40,671 nt of DNA from RGIG1995 sp045658315 (lineage in GTDB: Bacteria > Bacillota > Clostridia > Oscillospirales > CAG-272). The DNA is taken from assembly GCA_045658315.1 (NCBI GenBank), contig JAZOUV010000092.1:1-40671 (forward strand), given 5' to 3'. The notes under the pieces were generated by a model that worked only from the letters and a program-made list of their open reading frames with translations, was not told the DNA's origin and searched no databases. The stretch's first letter is position 1; each line of letters opens with the position of its first letter. Shown here one piece after another: positions 1-8,995 of the stretch. Made by a program: the position numbers and the translations under genes.

Positions 1-51
1 GGTGAAGCAAGAGATAAAAGATACTATCTTGAATGTAGAAAAATAAAATAA
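1..51 (+). CDS. 3' end of an unidentified gene
   Basis: The first 51 bases read open in frame 1 as 16 codons (GEARDKRYYLECRKIK) and stop with TAA. A rho-independent terminator starts directly after the stop, which is what the end of a plus-strand gene would look like. The fragment is too short to assign to a family and the start lies outside the window. It could be a chance open stretch, since the same hairpin also serves the minus-strand tRNA. Confidence 0.4.
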   Translation, partial: GEARDKRYYLECRKIK

Positions 52-82
52 AAAAACAGGCTTTATTCAGCCTGTTTTTTTA
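51..82. terminator. bidirectional rho-independent terminator
   Basis: Stem ACAGGC (56-61) pairs with GCCTGT (70-75) across an 8-base loop. A T-run follows on the plus strand and an A-run precedes it, giving a U-tract on the minus strand as well. It can therefore end both the partial plus-strand gene and the tRNA-Val transcript on the other strand. Confidence 0.8.
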
Positions 83-83
83 T

Positions 84-160
84 TGGTGGGGACAATTGGG
101 ATCGAACCAATGACCTTATGCATGTCAAGCATACACTCTAACCAGCTGAGCTATGCCCCC
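84..160 (-). tRNA. tRNA-Val (anticodon GAC), CCA encoded
   Basis: The minus strand folds as a complete 77-nt cloverleaf. The acceptor GGGGGCA pairs with TGTCCCC, the D-arm is GCTC/GAGT, the anticodon stem is TATGC/GCATA with loop TTGACAT, and the T-arm contains TTCGATC. The central triplet of the anticodon loop is GAC, so it reads GUC and GUU valine codons. The discriminator base is A and the 3' CCA is encoded in the DNA (84-86). The -10 of a good promoter lies 11 bp upstream. Confidence 0.95.
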
Positions 161-171
161 GAACGTTTGCT

Positions 172-200
172 ATTATATCATATATAACTGTAAAATACAA
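172..200 (-). promoter_or_regulatory. sigma-A promoter of tRNA-Val
   Basis: On the minus strand TTGTAT (195-200) and TATAAT (172-177) are separated by exactly 17 bp, and transcription would start a few bases before the mature tRNA 5' end at 160. The remaining AT-rich sequence from about 201 to 330 shows no convincing gene. Confidence 0.7.
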
Positions 201-332
201 TACCTTTTATAATTTTTTAAATAATTAAGTGCTAGGGCACAACATAAAAATATCGCAACGAGGCTATGCTTTGATATATGTAATTATACAAAATAAAAAT
301 TTTATATAATATAGGGAATAGAAAACAAGTGT

Positions 333-372
333 ATAACCTAAGAGCTCCGCTTCTGTGGAGCTCTTAGGTTAT
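333..372 (-). terminator. 16-bp perfect hairpin at the end of the pseudo-ATPase gene
   Basis: Bases 333-348 are exactly complementary to 357-372 around an 8-base loop. The stop codon of the upstream minus-strand gene (369-371) lies inside the stem. The sequence after the stem on the minus strand is only mildly T-rich (ACACTTGTTTTC), so this is not a textbook intrinsic terminator. It may be factor-assisted or may protect the 3' end of the transcript. Confidence 0.6.
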
Positions 373-3149
373 TTATTGTTAAAAATTACTTTTTGTATTT
401 CGTAAACTATTATCATTAAAAATGTCGGAATAAACGTTATTGCAATCTGCAACCAATTTAATTTTACAATTCCGAAAGCATTTCCCAAAAATTTAACAAA
501 AAATATACTTAATAAAAATATTACTAATGTACTTATTAAAATAAAATGAGCTCTGTTGTATCTAAGGTTTTGCTTAAATATGCTACTGTCTTTTATGACT
601 TCATTAAGCACAGCAGCTTGAGAAAAAATTATCCCCAAGAACATTGATGTGGATATTACATCAATGGACGCAACGCCAATATACTTTAATATTAAAGGAA
701 TTATAATAACTGACCCCGACCATACAATGCCGGCCAAAACCGATAGCGGAATGTATTTTTGTACACATAGAAGTTCTTCAGTCGTATTCTTCAACAATAT
801 TGACTTGCTGTCAGGTTGTTCAAATGTAATAATAATCATAGCCAAAAAGTCCATTATAAGACCCGTAAACAGTATTTGCTGCGGGCTTAGCAACGGATTT
901 TTGGAAAAAATTGTATATGCAATTATACAAAATCTTGCAACGTTTGTTGTTAACAAATATTTAATAAACCTAACAAGATTCTTGTAGATCATCTTTGAGG
1001 CTACAATTGAATTAATTATTGCGTTAAAGCCTCCATTGCCACGCTTATCTGCATCTGAAACTATAACATCAGCAATAAATTTTAACGCTTCACTACCTGT
1101 TTTTTTGCTATCTTTAGAGGTTTTGATCAGCATCGGTGAATTTGTGTTTTTCGCCATAGTCATATCAAGACCGGCTTTATCTAATTTTCCGGATAAAGTT
1201 GTACTTTGCAGAAAACCAACATCCGCTTCTTTAAGTAAAATTATTTCTTCCAATTCTCTGGATAAAACTCCAACTATTTCTCCTTCCTCGTGTAAAAACG
1301 AAATAAGTTTTCTTTTTTGGAAGATATTAACACCCTCATACAGAGTGTACAGAGATATGTTAGTTCGGAAAAGCTCATCCTTCATAACATTTAATTGGTC
1401 ACCTGTTACGACCTCTTCCCTGCTCTTTACTATTCCCAATGATTCTGCCATAGTGAGATTGTTGTCTCCAACATCGTCGCAAACCATAATGATCTTTATT
1501 CCTGCCGCACGACAGTCAGCAATATTTTTGGCAGCTCCCGGAAGCATTCTTTCCTTTATGGCAATAAAACCTTCAAACGTCATTTCTGACTGACATGAGA
1601 TTATTCTTCTCAATGTGTTGTAATGTGTTTTTTTTGACGCAACAGCAACAATTTTATAAGATTTACGTGCAAGTTTTAAGGCTTCTGAAACAATTTCAGC
1701 TTTACGTTCCGAGTCAAACGAATATACTTTGCCGTTTTCTGCATAGGATGTACATACAGCCAAAATTGATTCTAATGAACCTCTACAGGCAACGGTATAA
1801 CCCGTAGATGAATTTACAAGAGTTGTCTCAAATCGGCTTGTTTCGCTTTTTGAGACGTGTTCAAGAATAGGATAACGTTTGTCTAAATTGATATTATAAA
1901 CATTGCATTTTTGTGATAATGCAATAATGGCATCTTCTTCAGCTGTGTAAATATTTTCGTTATTAAGATTATTTTTTATAATATTACCCGCACCGTATAT
2001 GCCGGTAGATATGAGAGCAAATCTTAGAACTCTCCTTGCGTTTTCTGCAAAATGAACTTCGCCGTCTGTATACAAAGAGTTGTTTACAAAAACTTTTTTT
2101 GCACGCACACTCCTTATAGAAAAAGCACCATCTTTATTAACCAACAAACAAGTAATATCTTTTAGCTGTTCAATTTTTGAGATGTTTTTTATTAATGTGC
2201 CGGAATTAACATGCTTTCTTTGTTTTACAGCAGAAAAAAGCCCGTTAGCAACAATAACATAAGAAGAAATCAAGTGAAATTCTCCTGTCGAAGCTGCCGC
2301 AAGTGCCAATGCAGTCAGAAAAATTTCCAAGAAACTTGCATTTTCTGCACCGAATATAACCATCAACACAACAGTAAGCAGAATCATACATATCAAAACA
2401 AGCGACCAGACTTTGCTGTATTTTGACATAAAAGAAATTGCTTTTATGTTTTCGTGAGATGCAAGCGGTTTGCTCTTTTCGAGCTTACGAACAAGTGTGT
2501 CTTCGCCTGTACAACAACAAATGGCTTTAGCGGTACCTTTAATTACAATTGTAGACGCAAACACCATATTTGCTTGCTGGGCAGGCGGAACGTCATGCGT
2601 ATATCTCAGGAATAACGGATCTTTTTCTGTAGGTTTAATGGCACCCGTCAAATTTACTTCCAAAACTTGCAAATCATCTGTTTCCACAAGTCTCGCATCT
2701 GCCGGAACCATATCCCCCGAAGAAAGATAAATTATATCTCCCTTAACAAGATGTTCGCTTTTGATAAGAAACATCTTTCCGCCTCTCATAACCTTGGTGG
2801 TCGGCAAGGAGAGTTTGCTCATATTCTCAAAAATACGCTGAGCTTTATTGTAAGTAAATACGGAAACCAATACATTAAAGGCTAATAAAGAGATAATAAC
2901 CCAAGCGGCAGTATTTTGCTCGAGAAGCCCCGCAATCAAGGCTACAATTGCCATAAGCAATGTTGTGGGCTCGTATAAAACCTTCTTCAAGCACGATTCA
3001 AAAGAATAATGTTTTATGGGATGAATTATATTCATTTCATCATTCTTTTGTCTGCTGTGTAAAACACTCGGTGAAAGACCGGTATTAACATCAGTATTCA
3101 ATTTTTCTTCTACTTGAGCGACTGTTTTGTCATACCATCTTTCGTTCAT
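369..3149 (-). CDS. catalytically dead P-type ATPase homologue (P2-like pseudoenzyme)
   Basis: A full-length 926-residue P-type ATPase fold that has lost its chemistry. The N-terminal cation-ATPase region, paired membrane segments (about 62-98 and 247-303), a large cytoplasmic region and a C-terminal membrane block (about 735-920) align with the intact P2A pump at 24273-26909. The actuator TGES is TGAI at 168-171. The TM4 PEGL ion site is TGEF at 288-291. The phosphorylated DKTGT is NKDGA at 338-342, so the essential Asp is Asn. The TGDH and GDGVND loops are replaced (VCDD near 556-559; LSRELEE at 629-635). Relative to the intact pump it carries extra residues at about 646-690. The frame has no stops or frameshifts, which argues for selection on a protein rather than decay. 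It begins 19 bp after clpE. It cannot pump ions by the known cycle. A regulatory or scaffolding role is possible, but the function is unknown. Confidence 0.85.
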   Translation of the reverse strand: MNERWYDKTVAQVEEKLNTDVNTGLSPSVLHSRQKNDEMNIIHPIKHYSFESCLKKVLYEPTTLLMAIVALIAGLLEQNTAAWVIISLLAFNVLVSVFTYNKAQRIFENMSKLSLPTTKVMRGGKMFLIKSEHLVKGDIIYLSSGDMVPADARLVETDDLQVLEVNLTGAIKPTEKDPLFLRYTHDVPPAQQANMVFASTIVIKGTAKAICCCTGEDTLVRKLEKSKPLASHENIKAISFMSKYSKVWSLVLICMILLTVVLMVIFGAENASFLEIFLTALALAAASTGEFHLISSYVIVANGLFSAVKQRKHVNSGTLIKNISKIEQLKDITCLLVNKDGAFSIRSVRAKKVFVNNSLYTDGEVHFAENARRVLRFALISTGIYGAGNIIKNNLNNENIYTAEEDAIIALSQKCNVYNINLDKRYPILEHVSKSETSRFETTLVNSSTGYTVACRGSLESILAVCTSYAENGKVYSFDSERKAEIVSEALKLARKSYKIVAVASKKTHYNTLRRIISCQSEMTFEGFIAIKERMLPGAAKNIADCRAAGIKIIMVCDDVGDNNLTMAESLGIVKSREEVVTGDQLNVMKDELFRTNISLYTLYEGVNIFQKRKLISFLHEEGEIVGVLSRELEEIILLKEADVGFLQSTTLSGKLDKAGLDMTMAKNTNSPMLIKTSKDSKKTGSEALKFIADVIVSDADKRGNGGFNAIINSIVASKMIYKNLVRFIKYLLTTNVARFCIIAYTIFSKNPLLSPQQILFTGLIMDFLAMIIITFEQPDSKSILLKNTTEELLCVQKYIPLSVLAGIVWSGSVIIIPLILKYIGVASIDVISTSMFLGIIFSQAAVLNEVIKDSSIFKQNLRYNRAHFILISTLVIFLLSIFFVKFLGNAFGIVKLNWLQIAITFIPTFLMIIVYEIQKVIFNNK

Positions 3150-3168
3150 AATGTTTTTCTCTTTCGTT

Positions 3169-5484
3169 TTATTTACAATTAATAATCAATTCGCTATGAA
3201 TTTTGTCATATTCAATCGAAACAGCGGAAATATTACCCTCAAACGCTTCGATAATCTTGTTGGCAATCTCGTCCTCTACGTTTTTCTGAATATACCTACG
3301 CATATTTCTTGCACCGTATTTCAGACTGTATGATTCTTTTGCGATGTGTTGAACAGCATCCTCAGTATATGAGAAAGAAATACCCTTGTCCTCAATAACT
3401 GTTCTTAAATCATTTAACATGATGTCTGCTATTGAAACAAAATCCTTTTCGTCGAGCTGTCTGAATACGATCACTTCATCGATTCTGTTAATAAACTCCG
3501 GCCTTAAAAAGTTTCCGAGAGCTTTTTCGGTTCTGTCTACCGAACGGTTTTGCTGATTAGATGCAAACCCCGCTGTATTCAAATTAATATCCGAACCTGC
3601 ATTTGTTGTCATCACAATAATTGTATTCTCGAAGTTGACTTTTCTACCCTGAGAATCCGTCACTGCTCCGTCGTCCAAAATCTGCAGTAAGACATTCAGA
3701 ACGTCGGGATGTGCTTTTTCTATTTCATCAAAAAGTACAACTGAATACGGTTTCCTGCGAATCTTTTCGGTCAGCTGTCCTGCTTCATCATAGCCCACAT
3801 ATCCGGGAGGAGCTCCGATAATTCTTGAAACGGAGTGCTTCTCCATAAATTCAGACATATCGAGACGAATTATTGTTTCGGGTGAATCAAATAAATCTGC
3901 CGCCAAAACCTTCACCAACTCGGTTTTTCCTACACCCGTGGGTCCTGCAAATATAAATGATACCGGCTTCTTTTTGTAAGAAACACCAACTCTGCTGCGT
4001 TTTATTGCCCTAACAACAGAATCAACCGCTGCGTCTTGACCTACTATGCGTGCCTTTAAACGACTTTCCAAACCCTTCAAGTTCTCATATTCAAGGGAGG
4101 TAATTTTGCCTGCAGGCACTCCCGTCCATTTCTCTATCACAAAGGCAATATGGTTTACGTTAATCTTAACTTTGTTGCACTTTTCCTCTAATTCAGAACA
4201 ACGGGAATTCAGATTTATTTCGCTTACCTTTATGTCAGCAAGCTGCTTATATTTATCGGCAGATTCTTCCTCGGTTTCCGGCTCGGTATTCTCGACCTCT
4301 TCTTTTTTAATTTTCAAATCGGCTAATTCCTTTTTTACCGAAAACAACTCGTCAATAATTGGAGTATTTAAAACTAAATACGAAGCCGTTTCATCAAGCA
4401 AATCTATGGCTTTGTCGGGAAGAAATCTGTCTGTTATATATCTTTCTGACAGTAAAACTATTTTTCGCAAAATATCATTCGGAATTTTTATCCCATGAAA
4501 TTCTTCATAATATGTTTTTATCCCCTCTAAAATCTTAACTGTGTCTTCTATCGAAGCCTCCTCAACAACTATAGGCTGAAATCTTCTTTCGAGAGCAGAA
4601 TCTTTTTCGATATATTTTCTATACTCCTTAAGTGTTGTAGCACCAATAACCTGAATATCGCCTCTGGACAATGCAGGCTTTAAAATATTCGCTGCATTCA
4701 TACTTCCTTCAGCATCACCCGCACCTGCAATACTGTGAACCTCATCTATTACAAGAATAACATTGCCACGTTCTTTTACTTCACTTATAAGCCCTTTCAT
4801 ACGCTGTTCAAACTGGCCTCTGAATTGCGTTCCTGCAACAAGGGCTGTCAAATCAAGTAATTGTAATTCTTTATTTTTTAATTTAAAAGGGATATTTCCT
4901 GAAGTAATCCTCAACGCTAAAGCCTCAGCGATAGCTGTTTTTCCAACGCCGGGCTCGCCTATCAGGCAAGGGTTATTTTTTTGTCTTCTGCACAAAATCT
5001 GTATCACTCTTGCAAGTTCATCGTCTCTTCCGATAACTTTATCAATCTTTCCTTCAAGTGCACGCTCGTTTAAATTAACACAATATTGAGAAATAAACTT
5101 GTCGGATTTTTTCTTATCTTTTTTTGTTCGCTTATCACTTTTGTCGTCTGAGTTTTTGTTCTTATCAGAATCGGGAATAACAGGAAAAGCACCAAACATC
5201 TTTCGTATATCGAATGCAGGAGCTCTTCCCTCTTCTGCCTCATCTTCCGATTCATCGCCCAGCTCGACATCTTCGGTCATTGCCAGCATATTTTCAATCT
5301 CGTCGGCCATTGGCTCTAAATCGTCGTCTGAAATACCCATTTTCTTTATAATATCATCAACAGGTTTTATACCAAGCTCTCTTGCACACTTCAAGCATAT
5401 TCCCTCATTAATAGTTTGTCCGTTTTCAAGCCTTGACACAAAAACAACGGCAACTCTTTTTTTGCATCTTGCACACATTTCCAT
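3169..5484 (-). CDS. clpE: ClpE-type AAA+ unfoldase with N-terminal zinc finger
   Basis: Two-ring AAA+ protein unfoldase that would feed substrates to ClpP. From the chosen ATG (5484, 771 aa) an N-terminal Cys4 finger has two CxxC pairs (residues 4/7 and 30/33) in place of the ClpC-type repeat domain. This is the ClpE layout. An acidic then lysine-rich linker (about 70-130) follows. The first AAA domain has GEPGVGKT (about 176-183) and Walker B VIDEVH. A short coiled middle domain follows, then the second AAA domain with GPTGVGKT and LFDEIEKAHPDV. A TAGF tripeptide region resembles the ClpP-docking loop. A GTG nine bases upstream is open, but it forms part of the AGGTG ribosome-binding site that sits well for the ATG. 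It lies in the minus-strand operon between the CvpA-family gene and the pseudo-ATPase. A ClpC-like label is the alternative. No clpP is in the window. Confidence 0.88.
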   Translation of the reverse strand: MEMCARCKKRVAVVFVSRLENGQTINEGICLKCARELGIKPVDDIIKKMGISDDDLEPMADEIENMLAMTEDVELGDESEDEAEEGRAPAFDIRKMFGAFPVIPDSDKNKNSDDKSDKRTKKDKKKSDKFISQYCVNLNERALEGKIDKVIGRDDELARVIQILCRRQKNNPCLIGEPGVGKTAIAEALALRITSGNIPFKLKNKELQLLDLTALVAGTQFRGQFEQRMKGLISEVKERGNVILVIDEVHSIAGAGDAEGSMNAANILKPALSRGDIQVIGATTLKEYRKYIEKDSALERRFQPIVVEEASIEDTVKILEGIKTYYEEFHGIKIPNDILRKIVLLSERYITDRFLPDKAIDLLDETASYLVLNTPIIDELFSVKKELADLKIKKEEVENTEPETEEESADKYKQLADIKVSEINLNSRCSELEEKCNKVKINVNHIAFVIEKWTGVPAGKITSLEYENLKGLESRLKARIVGQDAAVDSVVRAIKRSRVGVSYKKKPVSFIFAGPTGVGKTELVKVLAADLFDSPETIIRLDMSEFMEKHSVSRIIGAPPGYVGYDEAGQLTEKIRRKPYSVVLFDEIEKAHPDVLNVLLQILDDGAVTDSQGRKVNFENTIIVMTTNAGSDINLNTAGFASNQQNRSVDRTEKALGNFLRPEFINRIDEVIVFRQLDEKDFVSIADIMLNDLRTVIEDKGISFSYTEDAVQHIAKESYSLKYGARNMRRYIQKNVEDEIANKIIEAFEGNISAVSIEYDKIHSELIINCK

Positions 5485-5498
5485 AAATATCACCTATA

Positions 5499-6167
5499 TC
5501 AATTTACCAAAAATTTAATCCATTCAAAACCGTAGAAAAATTTAAACAAGTAAGTGCTTTCAATAACTGTTGCATTTATTGTTTCGGGATATACCGAAGA
5601 AACAACAGGAATAATAATCTGCATAAAAGCAATAAACAGGTTAAGATAAACAAAGCACATTACTACTGCAAGTATCAGCGACATCGTCTTATTTATCGTC
5701 TTTAATACCGGGAGTTTAAATACTTTACATAAAATTAAAGACAGTATCTTAAATGCAATAATAGTTATAACAAAAATCAAAAGAAAGGCAACTGCGTAAG
5801 ACAATAATCCTACAATACTTTCTACAATAACCTGAAAACCGTTATTTATGTTTTCGGTGTTAATAATATTTGCTAATTCTATATTATATTTCCCAAGCAA
5901 TTCGGATATATTTTCTTGCTCTAAAAATTCAGGAAGTTCATTTTTGCTTAAAAAATTACTGACAACGTTCCCTATTCCCTCGGAAAAAAACCTATTAAAA
6001 GAAGCATAAAACATATTAGAAAACGAAGCTGAAAACATCTTCGCAAAAACAATAGCAAAGACTACAGAAGCAAAATCAAGAATAGTCTTGATAAACCCTC
6101 TAAGCAACACAACAACAAAAGTAATTACTATAATTAATACTACAGCTATATCAAGAAATAAAGCCAT
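5499..6167 (-). CDS. CvpA-family membrane protein
   Basis: A 222-residue polytopic membrane protein. It starts with the typical CvpA pattern: a hydrophobic helix, an LLRG turn, then another helix (residues 1-45). A polar middle (about 60-115) is followed by two or three further helices (115-205). CvpA proteins are implicated in colicin V production in E. coli and in envelope homeostasis elsewhere; the molecular role is unclear. The ATG is preceded by GAGGGTG. The gene ends 15 bp before the clpE ATG, so the two are probably co-translated. Confidence 0.75.
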   Translation of the reverse strand: MALFLDIAVVLIIVITFVVVLLRGFIKTILDFASVVFAIVFAKMFSASFSNMFYASFNRFFSEGIGNVVSNFLSKNELPEFLEQENISELLGKYNIELANIINTENINNGFQVIVESIVGLLSYAVAFLLIFVITIIAFKILSLILCKVFKLPVLKTINKTMSLILAVVMCFVYLNLFIAFMQIIIPVVSSVYPETINATVIESTYLFKFFYGFEWIKFLVN

Positions 6168-6189
6168 ATAGCACCCTCTTCCTTAAAAA

Positions 6190-7401
6190 TTACTCAATGT
6201 TAATTTTTGAAGCTCCGCCGGAAAAACAAACCAGTATATTTTTATCATTTACAACAAGAAGTTCAATTGCATTTCTTTCTGTATCATAATAATCCGTTTC
6301 GCCCGAATTTATGTCAATTTTACAGACTCTACCGTCAAGCAACACAAAAACAAACTTATCACTACACCCCAGCTTAACCGGCTGTCCTTCGGCATCAGCA
6401 TCAAGAATCAGTTCTCCGTTTGAATCAAAAACAAGAACCTTCATATTATCTCCGACAATATTTTCGCTATATGTCATAACGGTATATTTACCCGTTATTT
6501 CAGCATCGACAGGCACAACATTTGTTGGCATATTATAAGTGTTTCGCAAAACAAATTCGCTGTCGTAGAATTCGATTTTGTTATCATATATAACAGAATA
6601 TCCGCCGTTTAAATTATAATCGGATTTAAGAACCATTGCCCCTTCTACTTCTTTTACCGAGCTCGGCGTATCAGAGTATGGAACATAATTTAAAACTTCC
6701 GTACAATAACTACCGTTTTTTGAGTACAACGATGTAATCAGAACCTCCGATCCGTCATTATTAAAACTGACGTCCATAATATATTTATCTTTATAAACAG
6801 CTCCTATTCGTTCAAAATTTGAGTTATACAAATAAACAACAGATCTGTATTCTGAAGTTCTGGTTACTATTGCATACAAACCTTTATCGCTTACTGCCGC
6901 CCCTGTAATAGGATAATCAAATGATTCGGTATGAAGCTTTGAAAAAGCATTGTACAAAGTATATGTATATTCACTCAACCCGTAGACAAGCAAGTACTTG
7001 TCGCTTGACACAACAACTGGATTGGAAAAAACGCTTTCCTCGTTAAGTCTTTTGTTTCCCTGCAAATCACAAAGATAAAAATAAGAACTGCCGGCAACGA
7101 CCAAATCTCCTTTATATATTGCTAAATCTAATTGTGTATCAGCATCATATTTGATCTTATCGCCGGAAGAGAGATTCAAATTATCGCCCATCTCAAAATC
7201 TTTTATAAGATATCTTAGGTTTTCTACCGTGATCTCGTCTCTGAATAAAAGAACCGTTGTCAGCAAAAACACCACAAGAACACAGATGGAAATATATTTT
7301 GCAGCTTTAAATCTTCCGGAAAGAACAAGATAATATGAATTTACCTTCGGTTTCTTCTCGGAAACTTCTATTCGTTTTTCCTCTTTGGATACAGAATGCA
7401 T
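6190..7401 (-). CDS. DUF5711-family membrane-anchored beta-propeller-like protein
   Basis: About 403 residues. It has a short charged N-terminus, one membrane helix (about residues 32-54) and a long extracytoplasmic region of repeated beta-strand segments such as YLLVYGLSEYTYTLYN and KIEFYDSEFVLRN. This matches the DUF5711 proteins of Clostridia, which look like a degenerate PQQ/WD-type propeller. Function is not known. The ATG at 7401 is chosen because TAAGGAG, which overlaps the truA stop, sits six bases upstream. An in-frame start at 7422 would lie inside truA without such a site. The protein probably faces the cell surface. Confidence 0.7.
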   Translation of the reverse strand: MHSVSKEEKRIEVSEKKPKVNSYYLVLSGRFKAAKYISICVLVVFLLTTVLLFRDEITVENLRYLIKDFEMGDNLNLSSGDKIKYDADTQLDLAIYKGDLVVAGSSYFYLCDLQGNKRLNEESVFSNPVVVSSDKYLLVYGLSEYTYTLYNAFSKLHTESFDYPITGAAVSDKGLYAIVTRTSEYRSVVYLYNSNFERIGAVYKDKYIMDVSFNNDGSEVLITSLYSKNGSYCTEVLNYVPYSDTPSSVKEVEGAMVLKSDYNLNGGYSVIYDNKIEFYDSEFVLRNTYNMPTNVVPVDAEITGKYTVMTYSENIVGDNMKVLVFDSNGELILDADAEGQPVKLGCSDKFVFVLLDGRVCKIDINSGETDYYDTERNAIELLVVNDKNILVCFSGGASKINIE

Positions 7402-7411
7402 CTTGCTCTCC

Positions 7412-8152
7412 TTAATATACAACTTTATTTAAATACAGCCCTTGCGGGGGTGCTGTAAAACCTGCATTTTTTCTCTCTTTTTTCTCTATAATCCCAGGAA
7501 TATCTCCTAAAGAAATTTTACCTTCCGATACCTCGATTAATGTTCCCACCAAAATTCTTACCATATTGTAAAGAAAACCGTCTGCGGCGACATTAATTAT
7601 AACTTTTCTCCCTAAACGATTTACGTTAAAATATTTAATTTCTCTTACCGCATCCTTAACAGATGAGCCAGATGACATAAAAGCGGAAAAATCGTATCTT
7701 CCCACAAACATTTTTGCCGCCTCATCCATAATCTTCTCGTTGAGGTGTTTAGGGTAACAAAATGCCTTGTTTTTCAAAAATACATTTCTGATCGGACTAT
7801 TCCAAATAACATATTCATATTCCTTATATTTCACATCATATCTTGGATGAAATCCATCATCGACAAACTCTGCATCAATAACAGCAATATCTTCGGGTAA
7901 ATGACAATTTAAAGCAATAGGAAGCTTATCTATAGGAATAGTAACCGTAGTTTCTCCGACATCAACAGAACAGCAAAAACAGTTTGCATGAACACCGCTA
8001 TCTGTTCGGCTGCATCCGGTAACAGGATATCTTTCCCCAAATAAAATCTCAACAGAATTCTGCAGTGTCTGCTGAACGGTAGGAGCATTGTCTTGGACTT
8101 GCCAGCCACTGTAATTTGTTCCGTCATAAGCTATAACAAGTTTTATCTTCAA
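7412..8152 (-). CDS. truA: tRNA pseudouridine(38-40) synthase TruA
   Basis: Isomerises uridines 38-40 in the anticodon stem of many tRNAs. The 246-residue length is normal for the family. The N-terminal KLVIAYDGTNYSGWQ is characteristic, and the catalytic Asp lies in SRTDSGVHA (D51). Later motifs include ISFLYNMVR-like FLYNMVRILVGTL near 190. The start is TTG (8152), four bases after AGGTGAT. In Firmicutes truA often follows the ecfA1-ecfA2-ecfT genes, as it does here, which supports a single transcript. Confidence 0.95.
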   Translation of the reverse strand: MKIKLVIAYDGTNYSGWQVQDNAPTVQQTLQNSVEILFGERYPVTGCSRTDSGVHANCFCCSVDVGETTVTIPIDKLPIALNCHLPEDIAVIDAEFVDDGFHPRYDVKYKEYEYVIWNSPIRNVFLKNKAFCYPKHLNEKIMDEAAKMFVGRYDFSAFMSSGSSVKDAVREIKYFNVNRLGRKVIINVAADGFLYNMVRILVGTLIEVSEGKISLGDIPGIIEKKERKNAGFTAPPQGLYLNKVVY

Positions 8153-8173
8153 ATAAAATCACCTTTTTATAAT

Positions 8174-8995
8174 TCATATAACCCAAATCGGTAAATATTT
8201 ATTAATTAAAACAACAGCAAAACAAAGAAGAATAACCAAACCCAAAAATACGAAGTCAGCTAAATTATATTTAAGCGAAATCATTCTTGTTCTGCCGTCG
8301 CCCCCCCTGTAACATCTGCACTCCATAGCTGTCGCAAGGTCATCAGCACGTCTTATAGAAGACACAAAAAGGGGTATAAGCACAGGAATCAGAGCCTTTG
8401 CTCGCTGCATAAGCTTACCTGAAGTAAAATCTGCACCTCTTGCTTTTTGTGCATTCATAATTTTATCTGTTTCTTCAATAAGAGTAGGTATAAAACGCAA
8501 TGCTATCGACATCATCATCGAAAACTCGTGAACAGGAAGCCTTAACTTCTTTAACGGTGCAAGTAACTGTTCTATTCCGTCAGTCATATCAATCGGAGAC
8601 GTTGTATACGTCAGCAAAACACTCGTACCGGTTATAAGACACACGATCCTCAAAACCATATAAAATGCAAAAAGCAGACCTTCGGCATATATCTTTATAA
8701 AATACCAATCAAACAAGAGGTGGTCGCCTTTTGTCCAAAATATATTTATCACAGCTGTAAACACTATAACAAACAAAACCGGACGAATACCATGCAACAC
8801 AGGCTTTATCGGAAGCTTACTTACCAAAAGCATTGCTATAACCGAAATGAACAATAGTAAATAAGAAATCAGTGATTTTGCAAGAAATACCAAAACTATA
8901 TAAACAACAGTAAGTATAATCTTCATGCGTGGATCAATTTTATGAATTGACGAATCTCCGGGGAAAAACTGCCCCAAAGTTATATCTTTGATCAT
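8174..8995 (-). CDS. ecfT: ECF transporter transmembrane subunit EcfT
   Basis: Integral membrane scaffold of an energy-coupling factor vitamin/metal importer. The 273 residues include several hydrophobic helices at about 28-60, 70-90, 105-130 and 240-265. The two coupling-helix motifs that dock the ATPases are visible as ARG in QKARGADF and as RCYRGG. The ATG overlaps the ecfA2 stop (ATGA), indicating translational coupling. It works with EcfA1/EcfA2 and interchangeable substrate-binding S components. No S component is encoded here, so this is the shared (group II) module. Confidence 0.93.
   Translation of the reverse strand: MIKDITLGQFFPGDSSIHKIDPRMKIILTVVYIVLVFLAKSLISYLLLFISVIAMLLVSKLPIKPVLHGIRPVLFVIVFTAVINIFWTKGDHLLFDWYFIKIYAEGLLFAFYMVLRIVCLITGTSVLLTYTTSPIDMTDGIEQLLAPLKKLRLPVHEFSMMMSIALRFIPTLIEETDKIMNAQKARGADFTSGKLMQRAKALIPVLIPLFVSSIRRADDLATAMECRCYRGGDGRTRMISLKYNLADFVFLGLVILLCFAVVLINKYLPIWVI

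Noticed and set aside
1036..1593. 185-codon plus-strand frame inside the pseudo-ATPase gene.
   Set aside because: Its product has no recognisable domain and is the complement of sequence that clearly encodes the P-type ATPase fold.
369..3149. Calling the P-type ATPase homologue a pseudogene.
   Set aside because: The frame is intact over 926 codons with conserved membrane segments. The loss of function is confined to the catalytic motifs, which fits a pseudoenzyme better than decay.
5482..5493. Upstream GTG start for clpE.
   Set aside because: The GTG belongs to the AGGTG ribosome-binding site of the ATG at 5484.
5099..5518. 139-codon plus-strand frame opposite the start of clpE, with a serine-rich product.
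   Set aside because: It mirrors the acidic/lysine-rich clpE linker, has no ribosome-binding site and encodes low-complexity sequence.
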